From NCBI GenBank assembly GCA_011170385.1, contig DUFE01000065.1:1-18870 (forward strand): DNA of 18,870 nucleotides, given 5' to 3'. Origin of the DNA: Dehalococcoidia bacterium (GTDB lineage: Bacteria; Chloroflexota; Dehalococcoidia; Dehalococcoidales; W693). The notes under the pieces are model-generated. The model saw only the letters and a list, made by a program, of their open reading frames with translations. It was not told the origin of the DNA and searched no databases. Below are positions 6,687-13,748 of this stretch, piece by piece; position 1 is the stretch's first letter; every line of letters starts with the position of its first letter. The position numbers and the translations under genes are program-made.

Positions 6687-7139
6687 ATGAGAGTCGAGTT
6701 CAAAGAGCAGAAAGCGCAACCTGTGCTGTCAATCCGAACACGGACAAACCTTACTGACCTGCCAAAGCTCATCGGTGACAGTTACCACAAGATTGCGGCA
6801 TACCTGGAGGAGCTTGGGGAGAAGCCGGCGGACGTGCCTTTTACCGCCTATCACAACATGGATATGAAGAACATGGATGTCGAGATGGGTTTCCCCGTTA
6901 CCAGACCGCTGCCGGGCAGGGGCGATATCAAGGCAGGCAAAACAGCTGGCGGACAGGTAGCCGTGTATATGCACACAGGTCCTTATTCCAAACTGGAGGT
7001 GGTGTACAACGAGATATTCAGGCAAATTGCTGAAAAGGGATGCCAGCCGAAGGGTATTTATTACGAGTATTACTACAATTCACCCGACGAAGTACTGGAG
7101 AGCGAGCTTCTAACCAGAATCGTAATACCTCTTATATAG
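6687..7139 (+). CDS. GyrI-like effector-binding domain protein
   Basis: A 150-residue stand-alone GyrI-like (AraC/MerR effector-binding) domain. Such domains bind small hydrophobic or cationic ligands; in GyrI itself the partner is DNA gyrase. The layout fits two repeated halves: residues 1-75 (VEFKEQKAQPVLSIRTRT, then helix YHKIAAYLEELGEK and the strand MDVEMGFPV), and residues 85-150 (GGQVAVYMHTGPYSKL, helix EVVYNEIFRQIAEKG, then the strand SELLTRIVIPLI). An acidic residue near position 138-140 is where the family often has a ligand-contacting glutamate. No DNA-binding domain is attached. The start is the ATG at 6687, nine bases after AGGAGG (6672-6677); an open frame back to 6615 overlaps the previous gene and is not needed. 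The ligand is unknown. Confidence 0.85.
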   Translation: MRVEFKEQKAQPVLSIRTRTNLTDLPKLIGDSYHKIAAYLEELGEKPADVPFTAYHNMDMKNMDVEMGFPVTRPLPGRGDIKAGKTAGGQVAVYMHTGPYSKLEVVYNEIFRQIAEKGCQPKGIYYEYYYNSPDEVLESELLTRIVIPLI

Positions 7140-7146
7140 AGAGGCT

Positions 7147-7269
7147 TTATCTTTTGCGGTTGCAAAAAGCGAAGTGAATCTTCAAACCGTTGCGTTTTTT
7201 ATCCTTCTTGTTGACATTCTCGATGAATGTCTCCAAGTCTGTTTTTTCTTCTTTCTTTTCCTCAGTCAT
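7147..7269 (-). CDS. Candidate 40-residue lysine-rich small protein
   Basis: An open frame on the minus strand, read from ATG (7269-7267) to TAA (7149-7147). It encodes 40 residues, begins MTEEKKEEKTDLETFIENVN and is strongly charged (about 11 Lys and 8 Asp/Glu). The C-terminal part is basic (KIHFAFCNRKR) with a single cysteine. On the same strand a perfect TATAAT lies at 7312-7307, about 38 bases before the start codon, which gives a leader of around 30 bases. GAGG lies 12 bases before the ATG, farther than ideal. It converges on the GyrI-like gene, with stops eight bases apart. No family is recognised. The promoter and base composition support it, but at this length chance cannot be excluded. 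Confidence 0.45.
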   Translation of the reverse strand: MTEEKKEEKTDLETFIENVNKKDKKRNGLKIHFAFCNRKR

Positions 7270-7306
7270 AGGGGTCGGTTACCTCGTTATAATAATCTGA
7301 TCGTTG

Positions 7307-7312
7307 ATTATA
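7307..7312 (-). promoter_or_regulatory. Consensus -10 box for the small minus-strand ORF
   Basis: ATTATA on the + strand is TATAAT on the minus strand, a perfect -10 hexamer. No good -35 box is seen at 16-18 bases (TTCCAT is the closest). The predicted start is near 7300, about 30 bases before the ATG at 7269. Confidence 0.4.
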
Positions 7313-7383
7313 CCACGGCCCTGGGAATTAATGGAAATTAGATAAATTCTGGTATTAATTAAAGGGCGGCGAGCAATTTTCTC

Positions 7384-7427
7384 CTTGTAAGGAGAGGGGT
7401 GAAGCCCCTCAAACTCCCCTGCATACT
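7384..7427. repeat. Tandem small hairpins in the intergenic region
   Basis: Two adjacent perfect hairpins, CTCCTT-GT-AAGGAG and AGGGG-TGAAG-CCCCT, are followed by CTCCCCT. They lie between the minus-strand small ORF and the fur promoter. This looks like a worn REP-type intergenic element; no T-run makes it a clear terminator. Confidence 0.35.
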
Positions 7428-7505
7428 TTTTTAATTTGTCGACAAGCGATTACAAATAAAAGTCACGGTATCCCCCGAGCTCTGTTTTGCACTTTCCGCA
7501 AACTA

Positions 7506-7534
7506 TTGACAGCTGATATCTGTTCTGCTAGTAT
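7506..7534 (+). promoter_or_regulatory. Promoter of the Fur-family gene
   Basis: A perfect -35 box TTGACA (7506-7511), a 17-base spacer and TAGTAT (7529-7534, 5 of 6). The predicted start is near 7541, which gives a leader of only about 25 bases. It is one of the strongest promoters in the window. Confidence 0.8.
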
Positions 7535-7562
7535 CTAATTGATAATCCTTTTCAATTAGATA
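7532..7562. promoter_or_regulatory. Perfect inverted repeat, probable autoregulatory Fur/Zur operator
   Basis: TATCTAATTGA (7532-7542) and TCAATTAGATA (7552-7562) are exact reverse complements, 11 bp each, separated by 9 bases. The centre (TGATAAT-C-CTTTTCA, 7540-7554) resembles a 7-1-7 Fur-type box with 5 of 7 matching pairs. It overlaps the -10 box and the predicted transcript start and ends four bases before the ATG, so a bound repressor would block transcription directly. Confidence 0.7.
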
Positions 7563-7565
7563 GCT

Positions 7566-8006
7566 ATGAAGATAACCGAGACAGGGATAAAGACAGCATT
7601 AAGGCAGCACGGCTACAAGCTCACCCGCCAGCGCCTGTCCGTTATTAATGCGGTTATCTCCAGCAAAGACAGCCTGACTCCGGCGGATTTATACAACAGA
7701 CTAAACAGGCACTATCCAGACATAGGTCTGGCAACAGTATACCGCACCCTGAGGCTGCTGGATGAGATGGGGCTTCTATGCAAGCTGCACACTAGCAGCG
7801 ACTGCAACAGCTGCACCATCGGCGCCCCCGATCGTCACCATCACCTTATCTGCTCCGGCTGCGGCAAGGTTATCGACTTTTCCTGCCGCAGTATGGCTGA
7901 ATTTGAAACCAGCTTGGCTAAAGAGACCGGCTTCGAAATAAAAGACCATCTGCTCGAGTTCACCGGTTACTGTCAGAGCTGCCGCATAGACCATATGCAG
8001 AGCTAG
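7566..8006 (+). CDS. Fur-family metalloregulator (Fur, Zur or PerR type)
   Basis: A 146-residue winged-helix repressor of the Fur family, which binds DNA as a dimer when loaded with metal. Residues 1-78 are the DNA-binding domain (KLTRQRLSVINAVI, then LTPADLYNRL and the recognition helix GLATVYRTLRLLDEMGL). Residues about 88-146 are the dimerisation domain with HHH (91-93). The structural zinc site is C96-x2-C99 with C136-x2-C139. Two further cysteines (C80, C83) sit just before the HHH motif, which is less usual. The ATG fits the family N terminus, but no clear ribosome-binding site lies within the short leader. The gene has its own promoter and a palindromic operator, so autorepression is likely. 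Which metal it senses cannot be read here; the next gene encodes a His-rich membrane protein. Confidence 0.93.
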   Translation: MKITETGIKTALRQHGYKLTRQRLSVINAVISSKDSLTPADLYNRLNRHYPDIGLATVYRTLRLLDEMGLLCKLHTSSDCNSCTIGAPDRHHHLICSGCGKVIDFSCRSMAEFETSLAKETGFEIKDHLLEFTGYCQSCRIDHMQS

Positions 8007-8046
8007 GAATCCGGTAATTTTGTATTCGGAGGGTTATTACCAGAAA

Positions 8047-8670
8047 ATGTGGAAAAACCTGATAGACGAATTGAGGGCTCATATTCCGTTTACCGCCCTC
8101 GGGGCTACCATCGGGATTGTAGTAATGTGGATAATAATCCTCACCGATTCATTCGCTGGTTTTACCGGAATCTCAGAACCGCTATTCGAGGTTTTGCACC
8201 CGACACACGTCGTCTTGAGCGCTATCGTGACCACAGCGCTGTATAAGAAGTACGGCAACGGAAAGCTTTGGGCAATAATACTGGTCGGTTTCATCGGCTC
8301 CATAGGAATCGCCACATTGAGCGACTCGCTTATCCCATACCTGGGGGAAACACTGCTTGGACTGCCCAACCGAGAAGTTCACATCGGCTTCATCGAAGAG
8401 TGGTACATAGTTAACCCGGCGGCACTTCTCGGCATCGCCATCGGTTACTTCAAGCCGGCAACCAGAATACCGCACTTCGGGCATGTCTTCATAAGCACCT
8501 GGGCATCGCTAGCTCACAATGTTATGGCAATGGACGTGACGATAAGCTTCCTGGCGCTACTCGGCATATTTACCTTCCTGTTCCTTGCCGTCTGGGTTCC
8601 CTGCTGCACCAGTGATATAATCTTTCCGCTACTGTTCACCAAAAAGAGGTTGTCACCCCAGCATATATAG
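8047..8670 (+). CDS. His-rich polytopic membrane protein linked to the Fur-family gene
   Basis: A 207-residue integral membrane protein of no family I can name. Hydrophobic segments lie at about 14-34, 48-66, 74-92, 120-138, 143-161 and 166-185. Histidines occur in or beside membrane segments: H51 and H54 (HPTHVVLSA), H112 with E110 and E117 (REVHIGFIEEW), H143 and H146 (IPHFGHVF), and H157 (LAHN), with a Cys pair (C186, C187) in the last helix. That pattern, and its place 40 bases behind a Fur-family regulator without its own promoter, suggests movement or binding of a transition metal such as zinc, manganese or iron; this is inference. I took the ATG at 8047, 13 bases after GGAGGG (8028-8033); a TTG at 8020 lies before that site and is unlikely. 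Confidence 0.7.
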   Translation: MWKNLIDELRAHIPFTALGATIGIVVMWIIILTDSFAGFTGISEPLFEVLHPTHVVLSAIVTTALYKKYGNGKLWAIILVGFIGSIGIATLSDSLIPYLGETLLGLPNREVHIGFIEEWYIVNPAALLGIAIGYFKPATRIPHFGHVFISTWASLAHNVMAMDVTISFLALLGIFTFLFLAVWVPCCTSDIIFPLLFTKKRLSPQHI

Positions 8671-8678
8671 CCTATAAT
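8650..8678 (+). promoter_or_regulatory. Promoter of pyrD
   Basis: TTGTCA (8650-8655, 5 of 6) is followed by a 17-base spacer and a perfect TATAAT (8673-8678). It lies across the end of the previous coding region. The predicted start near 8685 gives a leader of about 27 bases before the TTG start of pyrD, so pyrD need not depend on the Fur-controlled transcript. Confidence 0.75.
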
Positions 8679-8711
8679 CAACCAGGCAATTCTTGTAGCA
8701 AGGGGGAACTT

Positions 8712-9635
8712 TTGAACCTTTCCGTTCAGTTGGCGCCCAAAAACAGGCGTGGCTTGCTACTGGCGAATTCGGTGATGACCGCCTCCGGAACCTTTGGCTA
8801 CGGCACCGAGGACGATCACCCATTCGATATCCAGAGGCTCGGAGCCATCGTTTCTAAAGGGACAACCTTGGAGCCTTGGGAAGGCAACATCCAACCCCGG
8901 ATTGTCGAAACAGCCGGCGGTATGCTCAACTCCATCGGGTTGCAGAATATCGGCGTCAAGGCTCTTATTAAAGAGAAGGCTCCTATCTGGGCGAAGTGGC
9001 GGGTGCCGGTTATCGTCAATATCGCCGGTAAAACTATAGATGACTATACCAGATTGGCGGAGCTTCTCGACGAGGTGGACGGCGTCAGCGCCTTGGAAGT
9101 GAACATAAGCTGCCCCAACGTAAGAGAAGGTGGTACCGAGTTTGGCGCCGACGCCAAATCAGCATCCAGGGTAACCGCCGCCGTAAGGAAGGCTACCTCA
9201 CTACCGGTAATGGTCAAGCTAACTCCTAACGTCGGCGACATTACCTGCATAGCTATAGCCGTCGCCGAAACCGGTGCCGACGCCATATCGCTAATAAACA
9301 CGATCAAGGGAATGGCTATAGACATAAACAGGCGAAAACCGCTACTGGGTAACGTAACAGGCGGGTTGTCCGGCCCAGCAATCAAGCCGGTGGCTCTGGC
9401 TATGGTGTTCGAGGTAGCCGATGCGGTGGATATACCACTTGTCGGCTGTGGTGGCATTACCACCGCTACCGACGCCATCGAGTTCATTATGGCAGGCGCC
9501 AGCGCCGTACAAGTAGGCACCGCCTCCATGATCAATCCCCACGCCCCCATCGAAATCCTGGAGGGGGTGGAAAAGTTTATGCTGGATGAGGGAGTAGATA
9601 GCATAACCGATCTTATCGGCGCCGCCCGATGCTGA
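8712..9635 (+). CDS. pyrD: Dihydroorotate dehydrogenase, class 1B
   Basis: A 307-residue cytoplasmic flavoenzyme that oxidises dihydroorotate to orotate, the fourth step of pyrimidine synthesis. Family blocks are present: NSVMTASGTFGYG (19-31), SKGTTLEPW, GMLNSIGLQN (70-79), and NISCPN (131-136) with C134 as catalytic base, the mark of class 1 enzymes. KLTPNVGDI and VGCGGITTATDAIEFIMAGA form the FMN phosphate site. The length and the GMLNSIGLQN form fit class 1B, which works with an iron-sulfur electron-transfer subunit (PyrK) and passes electrons to NAD+; no pyrK is in the window. The start is TTG, five bases after AGGGGG (8701-8706). It has its own strong promoter. Confidence 0.95.
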   Translation: MNLSVQLAPKNRRGLLLANSVMTASGTFGYGTEDDHPFDIQRLGAIVSKGTTLEPWEGNIQPRIVETAGGMLNSIGLQNIGVKALIKEKAPIWAKWRVPVIVNIAGKTIDDYTRLAELLDEVDGVSALEVNISCPNVREGGTEFGADAKSASRVTAAVRKATSLPVMVKLTPNVGDITCIAIAVAETGADAISLINTIKGMAIDINRRKPLLGNVTGGLSGPAIKPVALAMVFEVADAVDIPLVGCGGITTATDAIEFIMAGASAVQVGTASMINPHAPIEILEGVEKFMLDEGVDSITDLIGAARC

Positions 9636-9663
9636 CCTGTGCTTATGGGGGAGGCTGTTACAG

Positions 9664-11262
9664 GTGAATAAGATTGTTACAGGTAGAATCTGTATCTTTC
9701 TGTTGGCCATACTTTTATGCCTCTCCAGCCTGTCATTTATTGGCTGCAAACGCACCGTCGATTATGAAATCCAGATTACATCATCCCCGGAAACGGCAAC
9801 CACTTACCCGGAAATCGATGAATACATCACCCGGCAGATGGCGGATGAGGATGTCCCCGGGCTGGCAGTGGTCGTCGTTCAGGGGGATGAGATTATCTAT
9901 CTAAAGGGTTTCGGCGTTACCAGCTTGAATAATCCCTCCCCGGTAACACCCCGGACCATCTTTGACCTGGCGTCAATCAGCAAATCTTTCACTGCCCTGG
10001 GGGTACTTCTGCTGCGGGACAAAGGCTTGATAGACCTGGATACCCCCGTCCAACAGTACCTAACCGATTTCCAGCTAGACGACCCCCGAGCGGCGGACAT
10101 TACCGTACGCCAGCTGCTCAACCAGACCAGCGGTTTGCCGGGTAACTTCTCCGCCCCGCTGATATTCCAGCACGGGGAAGACGAGTTCAAAGAGGTGATA
10201 TCCGCTATAAACCATATAAAGCTCAACCGCGACCCGGGTTCTTCTTTCGAATATGCCGATGTAAATTATTGTCTGTTGGGGGCGCTTATCGAGCAGGTAA
10301 CCGGAACTACCTTCGAAGACTATATGCAGCACAGCATTTTCAAGCCACTGGGGATGGATAACACCACCCTTTACCCTGAAGAAGCCGCCGGGCTAGATCG
10401 GGCGGACGGGCACCAGCCGATGTACGGGCATGTCATCGCCCGCAATATGGAAATCTACCGCAGCGCTCTGCCTGCTGGCTGGGTGATGTCCAGTGCCGAA
10501 GATATGGGCATCTGGCTTATCGCTCACCTCAACTGTGGCTGTACCGATAAGGGACAGATAATACCCGAAGCCGATATCGAGGAATGCCACAACGTAGCGG
10601 TAACGTTTGTGGAAAACGGCAGCGAAACCGGCTACGGTATGGGCTGGCTCATCAGTTGCGGCGGCAGCGATGTATCGCTTATTTGGCACGGCGGCGATAC
10701 CCCCAACTTCACCACGGATATGATCCTGCTACCAGACTACGATATGGGGATGGCGGTACTGGTGAACAGCCAGGCAAGCACCATCGGTCACAGCATCGCC
10801 CCCGGTATAGCCAACCTGCTGCTGGGGCTGGAGCTGGAGCCGATGGTGGTGCCCTGGTGGGCGCACTGGAAGACAATCGATACCATAGCTACGGCAGCTT
10901 TAGTATTCGTCTATATGCTATTGATAGGGCTGGCTTATTACATCTGGCGGATATGGCAGCAGTTTCACACCGGAGAGCGGCGCTTCGTTAAATCGCCATT
11001 CGCTGTTAATACTATACCAAGCTGGCAGCTTATGCTCTATTCCGCCCCGCTGGTGCTTCTTATTTTGATATTTATATCCTGTTATCTGGTGGTGAATACC
11101 CTGTACGGCTACAACTTTTTCGAGGTTCTGGTTATGTTCCACATAGCGGCACCGCCCGGTGTTTATATAACGGGAATAACGGTGCTGATCCTGGTACCGA
11201 TATGGGCGCTGCTGCTGGCATTCGTCGGCTTGTTCACCCGCAGCAGTAAAGCTACAGGCTAA
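9664..11262 (+). CDS. Lipoprotein serine hydrolase (beta-lactamase/PBP-like) with C-terminal membrane domain
   Basis: A 532-residue protein of the serine beta-lactamase / S12 peptidase superfamily. Residues 1-27 are a signal peptide, and the lipobox SFIGC gives C28 as the lipid-anchored residue. The catalytic domain covers about 48-385: S104-I-S-K107 is the SxxK nucleophile motif and H342-G-G is the third-box equivalent. The second motif, usually YxN, reads Y197-A-D199, followed by V-N201, which is unusual. Three or so membrane segments follow (about 398-419, 448-475 and 485-525). Such proteins act as carboxypeptidases, esterases or D-aminopeptidases; a true beta-lactamase is not implied. The start is GTG, nine bases after GGGGGAGG (9647-9654). 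It follows pyrD by 28 bases and its stop overlaps the convergent flavoprotein gene by three bases. Confidence 0.85.
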   Translation: MNKIVTGRICIFLLAILLCLSSLSFIGCKRTVDYEIQITSSPETATTYPEIDEYITRQMADEDVPGLAVVVVQGDEIIYLKGFGVTSLNNPSPVTPRTIFDLASISKSFTALGVLLLRDKGLIDLDTPVQQYLTDFQLDDPRAADITVRQLLNQTSGLPGNFSAPLIFQHGEDEFKEVISAINHIKLNRDPGSSFEYADVNYCLLGALIEQVTGTTFEDYMQHSIFKPLGMDNTTLYPEEAAGLDRADGHQPMYGHVIARNMEIYRSALPAGWVMSSAEDMGIWLIAHLNCGCTDKGQIIPEADIEECHNVAVTFVENGSETGYGMGWLISCGGSDVSLIWHGGDTPNFTTDMILLPDYDMGMAVLVNSQASTIGHSIAPGIANLLLGLELEPMVVPWWAHWKTIDTIATAALVFVYMLLIGLAYYIWRIWQQFHTGERRFVKSPFAVNTIPSWQLMLYSAPLVLLILIFISCYLVVNTLYGYNFFEVLVMFHIAAPPGVYITGITVLILVPIWALLLAFVGLFTRSSKATG

Positions 11263-11831
11263 TCCTCCACCAGCTTCTGCCCAGCGAAATAGGCTTGCTT
11301 CAGGGCTCCGGGGTGCTTGATTATATCGCCTTTTTCATCCACGCCTGGGAAGAACAACCCACCGGCATAGCTTATATCCAGGGTGGCAAAGAGCGCCTTT
11401 ACCGTAGCCAGTGACGGCTGGAACAGGTCGGCTTTTTTTTGTGCGCTAACGGAAATAAAAAAACCCTTCCGCCAACGTTTATTACCGAGGGGCGGCAGGT
11501 TCAACACGTACTTCCGCGCCCAAAGCGCCTGGCAGCGGTCTATCATTGCCTTTGTCTGGGCGGTTACCCCCATAAATTGTACCGGCGAAGCCAGAACGAC
11601 CCTGTCGGCAGCGGCAAGCTTGCGATAGATAGCCTGCATATCATCATCGTATTTGCACTTACCCGTCTTGTGGCAGGCATCGCAGTGCTGGCAGAGAATA
11701 AACTTTAGGTCATTGAGGATAATGGTTTCGACCTCGGCTCCCCGGTCGGCGGCTCCTTTTAACAGCTCTGCCAGCAGCAAATCAGTGTTGCCATTCCGCC
11801 TCGGGCTGCCGGCAATCCCCAGCACCTTCAT
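11259..11831 (-). CDS. Iron-sulfur flavoprotein, NADPH-dependent FMN reductase fold
   Basis: A 190-residue flavodoxin-like redox protein. The N terminus has the FMN phosphate loop GIAGSPRRNGNTDLLL (5-20). A compact cysteine motif, C47-x2-C50-x2-C53-x5-C59, is that of iron-sulfur flavoproteins (Isf), where it binds a 4Fe-4S cluster beside FMN. ASPVQFMGVTAQTKAMIDR (81-99) is the second flavin-contact region. Such proteins shuttle electrons in anaerobes, with physiological partners often unknown. Its ATG overlaps the ybeY stop by four bases (ATGA), so it is translationally coupled to ybeY and uses the same promoter. Its stop overlaps the convergent serine hydrolase gene. The coding strand contains an A8 and a T7 run, which could be prone to sequencing or replication slips. 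Confidence 0.88.
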   Translation of the reverse strand: MKVLGIAGSPRRNGNTDLLLAELLKGAADRGAEVETIILNDLKFILCQHCDACHKTGKCKYDDDMQAIYRKLAAADRVVLASPVQFMGVTAQTKAMIDRCQALWARKYVLNLPPLGNKRWRKGFFISVSAQKKADLFQPSLATVKALFATLDISYAGGLFFPGVDEKGDIIKHPGALKQAYFAGQKLVED

Positions 11832-12304
11832 TTCAGCTTTGCCTCTATAACTTTCATTACTTCAGCTTCCTTAGCCGACATTATGTCTGCCTCGTTATCC
11901 TTGATATGATTGTAGCCCAGTAGATGGAGCACGCCGTGAATTATAAGAATAGCGATTTCCTTTTTAACCGGGTGCCCGCGCTCTTCCGCCTGACGAACGA
12001 CTTGTGGGTAGCTGATAATAACCTCACCCAGGTGTTTCACCCCATCGGGTGGGGCGGCGAATATCGAATCCCCCTCTGCGTCGCCTTCGGGTTGCAGGTT
12101 GAAGGAGAGGACATCGGTAGGCTCGTCCCGTCCCCGGTAATCCCTGTTCAGCTCCCGCACCTTTTCCTGCCCGGTGATGACTATGCCCAGCTCAGCATCC
12201 TCACCGATACCCTGGGCTACCAGGGTCGCCCGGGCTATGCTATCCAGCCAGCCGGCATCCAGGTGCTTTTCAAAACCTGCATCAAATAGAACGTTTATCT
12301 CCAC
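11828..12304 (-). CDS. ybeY: Endoribonuclease YbeY (rRNA maturation factor)
   Basis: A 158-residue zinc-dependent RNase family protein needed for 16S rRNA 3'-end maturation and ribosome quality control. The metal-binding signature is H123-G-V-L-H127-L-L-G-Y-N-H133, matching HGxLHLxGYxH, with N where D is usual at the tenth position. The block ELNRDYRGRDEPTDVLSFNL (51-70) is typical. The start is GTG at 12304-12302. No ribosome-binding site precedes it, and a promoter places the transcript start at or within two bases of the GTG, so translation is probably leaderless. The following flavoprotein gene is coupled by an ATGA overlap. Confidence 0.95.
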   Translation of the reverse strand: MEINVLFDAGFEKHLDAGWLDSIARATLVAQGIGEDAELGIVITGQEKVRELNRDYRGRDEPTDVLSFNLQPEGDAEGDSIFAAPPDGVKHLGEVIISYPQVVRQAEERGHPVKKEIAILIIHGVLHLLGYNHIKDNEADIMSAKEAEVMKVIEAKLK

Positions 12305-12312
12305 AGCGTTTT

Positions 12313-12341
12313 ATCATATCATACGCCAAAGGCACCCTCAA
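12313..12341 (-). promoter_or_regulatory. ybeY promoter giving a leaderless transcript
   Basis: On the minus strand TTGAGG (12341-12336) is followed by a 17-base spacer and TATGAT (12318-12313). Only eight bases separate the -10 box from the GTG start at 12304, so the predicted transcript start coincides with the start codon. An overlapping first TATGAT (12323-12318) has a 12-base spacer and is less likely. Confidence 0.6.
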
Positions 12342-12433
12342 ACCGCCCGAAATAAATAATCTTATGCCCCTAACTAAAACCGGATTATATCGTTATTACT
12401 ATTGAGTTTATATCCCGATAGGGGGGTGGTCAT

Positions 12434-13711
12434 ATGAAAAAGCTTATTCTATCACTGATGATGATGGGTGTTTTACTGGCTACGACTTCCTGTAGTCAGA
12501 TGGTATCCGGAGACGAGCTAAAATCCGGTAAGCCCTATGATACCTCCCCGGATGTAAGCGCTACCGATTTGGAAACCCTGGTCAACGGCAACACTGATTT
12601 CGCCTTCGACCTGTACCGACAGCTCAATGAAAAAAACGACGGCAACCTGTTCTACTCACCATACAGCCTATCTCTGGCGCTGGCAATGACCTACGCCGGT
12701 GCCGAGGGCGAAACGGAACAGCAGATGGCGGAGGTCCTACACTTCATCCTAGAGGATGAGGACCTGCACGCCGCCTTTAACAAGCTGGCTCTGGAGCTCG
12801 CCAGTCGCGGCGAGGGTGCCGATGGCAAGGATGACGAAGGCTTTCGGCTAAATATCGTCAATGCTATCTGGGGGCAGCAGGACTATGAGTTTCTGTCCGA
12901 GTTTCTTGATGTTCTGGCGAAAAACTACGATGCCGGCTTGAGAATACTCGACTTCATAAACAAGCCTGAAGAATCCCGCATCACAATAAACGACTGGGTC
13001 AGCGATCAGACGGAGGGTAGAATCGAAGACCTCATCAAAGAAGGTGTTATTAACTCCCTGACCCGCCTTGTCCTGACCAATTCCATCTACTTCAACGCCG
13101 CCTGGAAATACCCCTTTGACGAAGAAAACACCTATGATGACACCTTCTATCTGCTAGACGGCAGTGAGATTACCGTTGAGATGATGCATCAGACGGAGGA
13201 GTTCGGCTATGCCGAGGGCGACGGCTACCAGGCGGTCGAGTTGAAATATGATGGCGATGAGTTGTCCATGATAATACTGCTACCTGAAGAAGGTAACTTC
13301 GAAGCCTTCGAAAGCGCCCTAGACGCGCAGATGCTTGAGGGAGTCATCTCTGGCATGGAAACCGCCAATGTCACTCTGGCGATGCCGAAGTTTGAATACG
13401 ACTCCGAGTTCAGCCTGAAGGCCGCCCTGGAAGCTATGGGGATGCCGGTCGCCTTCTCAATGGATGCGGATTTCTCCGGTATGACCGGTAATGCCGATTT
13501 GTTCATCAAAGATGTTGTCCATAAGGCATTCGTCTCCGTTGATGAAGTCGGCACGGAAGCAGCTGCCGCCTCAGCAGTGATAATGGAGCTGAAGGCAGTC
13601 CCCGGAGAGCCGGTCGAGGTTACCATTGACCAGCCGTTTATATACCTGATTCAGGATATCCAGACTGGCGCCATTCTCTTCATCGGAAGCGTCGTTAATC
13701 CAGGCGCATAG
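12434..13711 (+). CDS. Lipoprotein serpin (serine protease inhibitor)
   Basis: A 425-residue serpin, a suicide inhibitor that traps proteases by inserting its reactive-centre loop into a beta sheet. A signal peptide with lipobox ATTSC puts the lipid on C20, so it should sit on the outside of the membrane. The fold runs from about residue 53 (NTDFAFDLYRQLNEKNDGNLFYSPYSLSLAL) to the C-terminal QPFIYLIQDIQTGAILFIGSVVNP. The hinge VDEVGTEAAAASA (369-381) has the small-residue pattern of inhibitory serpins. Counting from the hinge glutamate E371 as P17 puts P1 at K387, which would suit trypsin-like targets. Its start follows GGGGGGTGG (12421-12429). A strong terminator follows at 13749-13782. The target protease is unknown. 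Confidence 0.95.
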   Translation: MKKLILSLMMMGVLLATTSCSQMVSGDELKSGKPYDTSPDVSATDLETLVNGNTDFAFDLYRQLNEKNDGNLFYSPYSLSLALAMTYAGAEGETEQQMAEVLHFILEDEDLHAAFNKLALELASRGEGADGKDDEGFRLNIVNAIWGQQDYEFLSEFLDVLAKNYDAGLRILDFINKPEESRITINDWVSDQTEGRIEDLIKEGVINSLTRLVLTNSIYFNAAWKYPFDEENTYDDTFYLLDGSEITVEMMHQTEEFGYAEGDGYQAVELKYDGDELSMIILLPEEGNFEAFESALDAQMLEGVISGMETANVTLAMPKFEYDSEFSLKAALEAMGMPVAFSMDADFSGMTGNADLFIKDVVHKAFVSVDEVGTEAAAASAVIMELKAVPGEPVEVTIDQPFIYLIQDIQTGAILFIGSVVNPGA

Positions 13712-13748
13712 TGATTTTATACTATCGATATTACGTTCCCTCCTTCAT

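Noticed and set aside
7151..7169. CTTTTGC-GGTT-GCAAAAAG hairpin after the GyrI-like gene as a terminator
   Set aside because: The stem is A/T-rich, no T-run follows it, and it lies inside the candidate minus-strand ORF.
8020..8046. TTG start at 8020 for the His-rich membrane protein
   Set aside because: It lies upstream of the only ribosome-binding stretch (8028-8033), which instead suits the ATG at 8047.
9664..11262. Antibiotic-resistance beta-lactamase
   Set aside because: The changed Tyr motif and membrane tail point to a different member of the superfamily; resistance is not supported.
11433..11463. A8 and T7 runs in the flavoprotein gene as a programmed frameshift site
   Set aside because: The zero frame encodes a complete, normal-length protein; no downstream stem or alternative product is evident.
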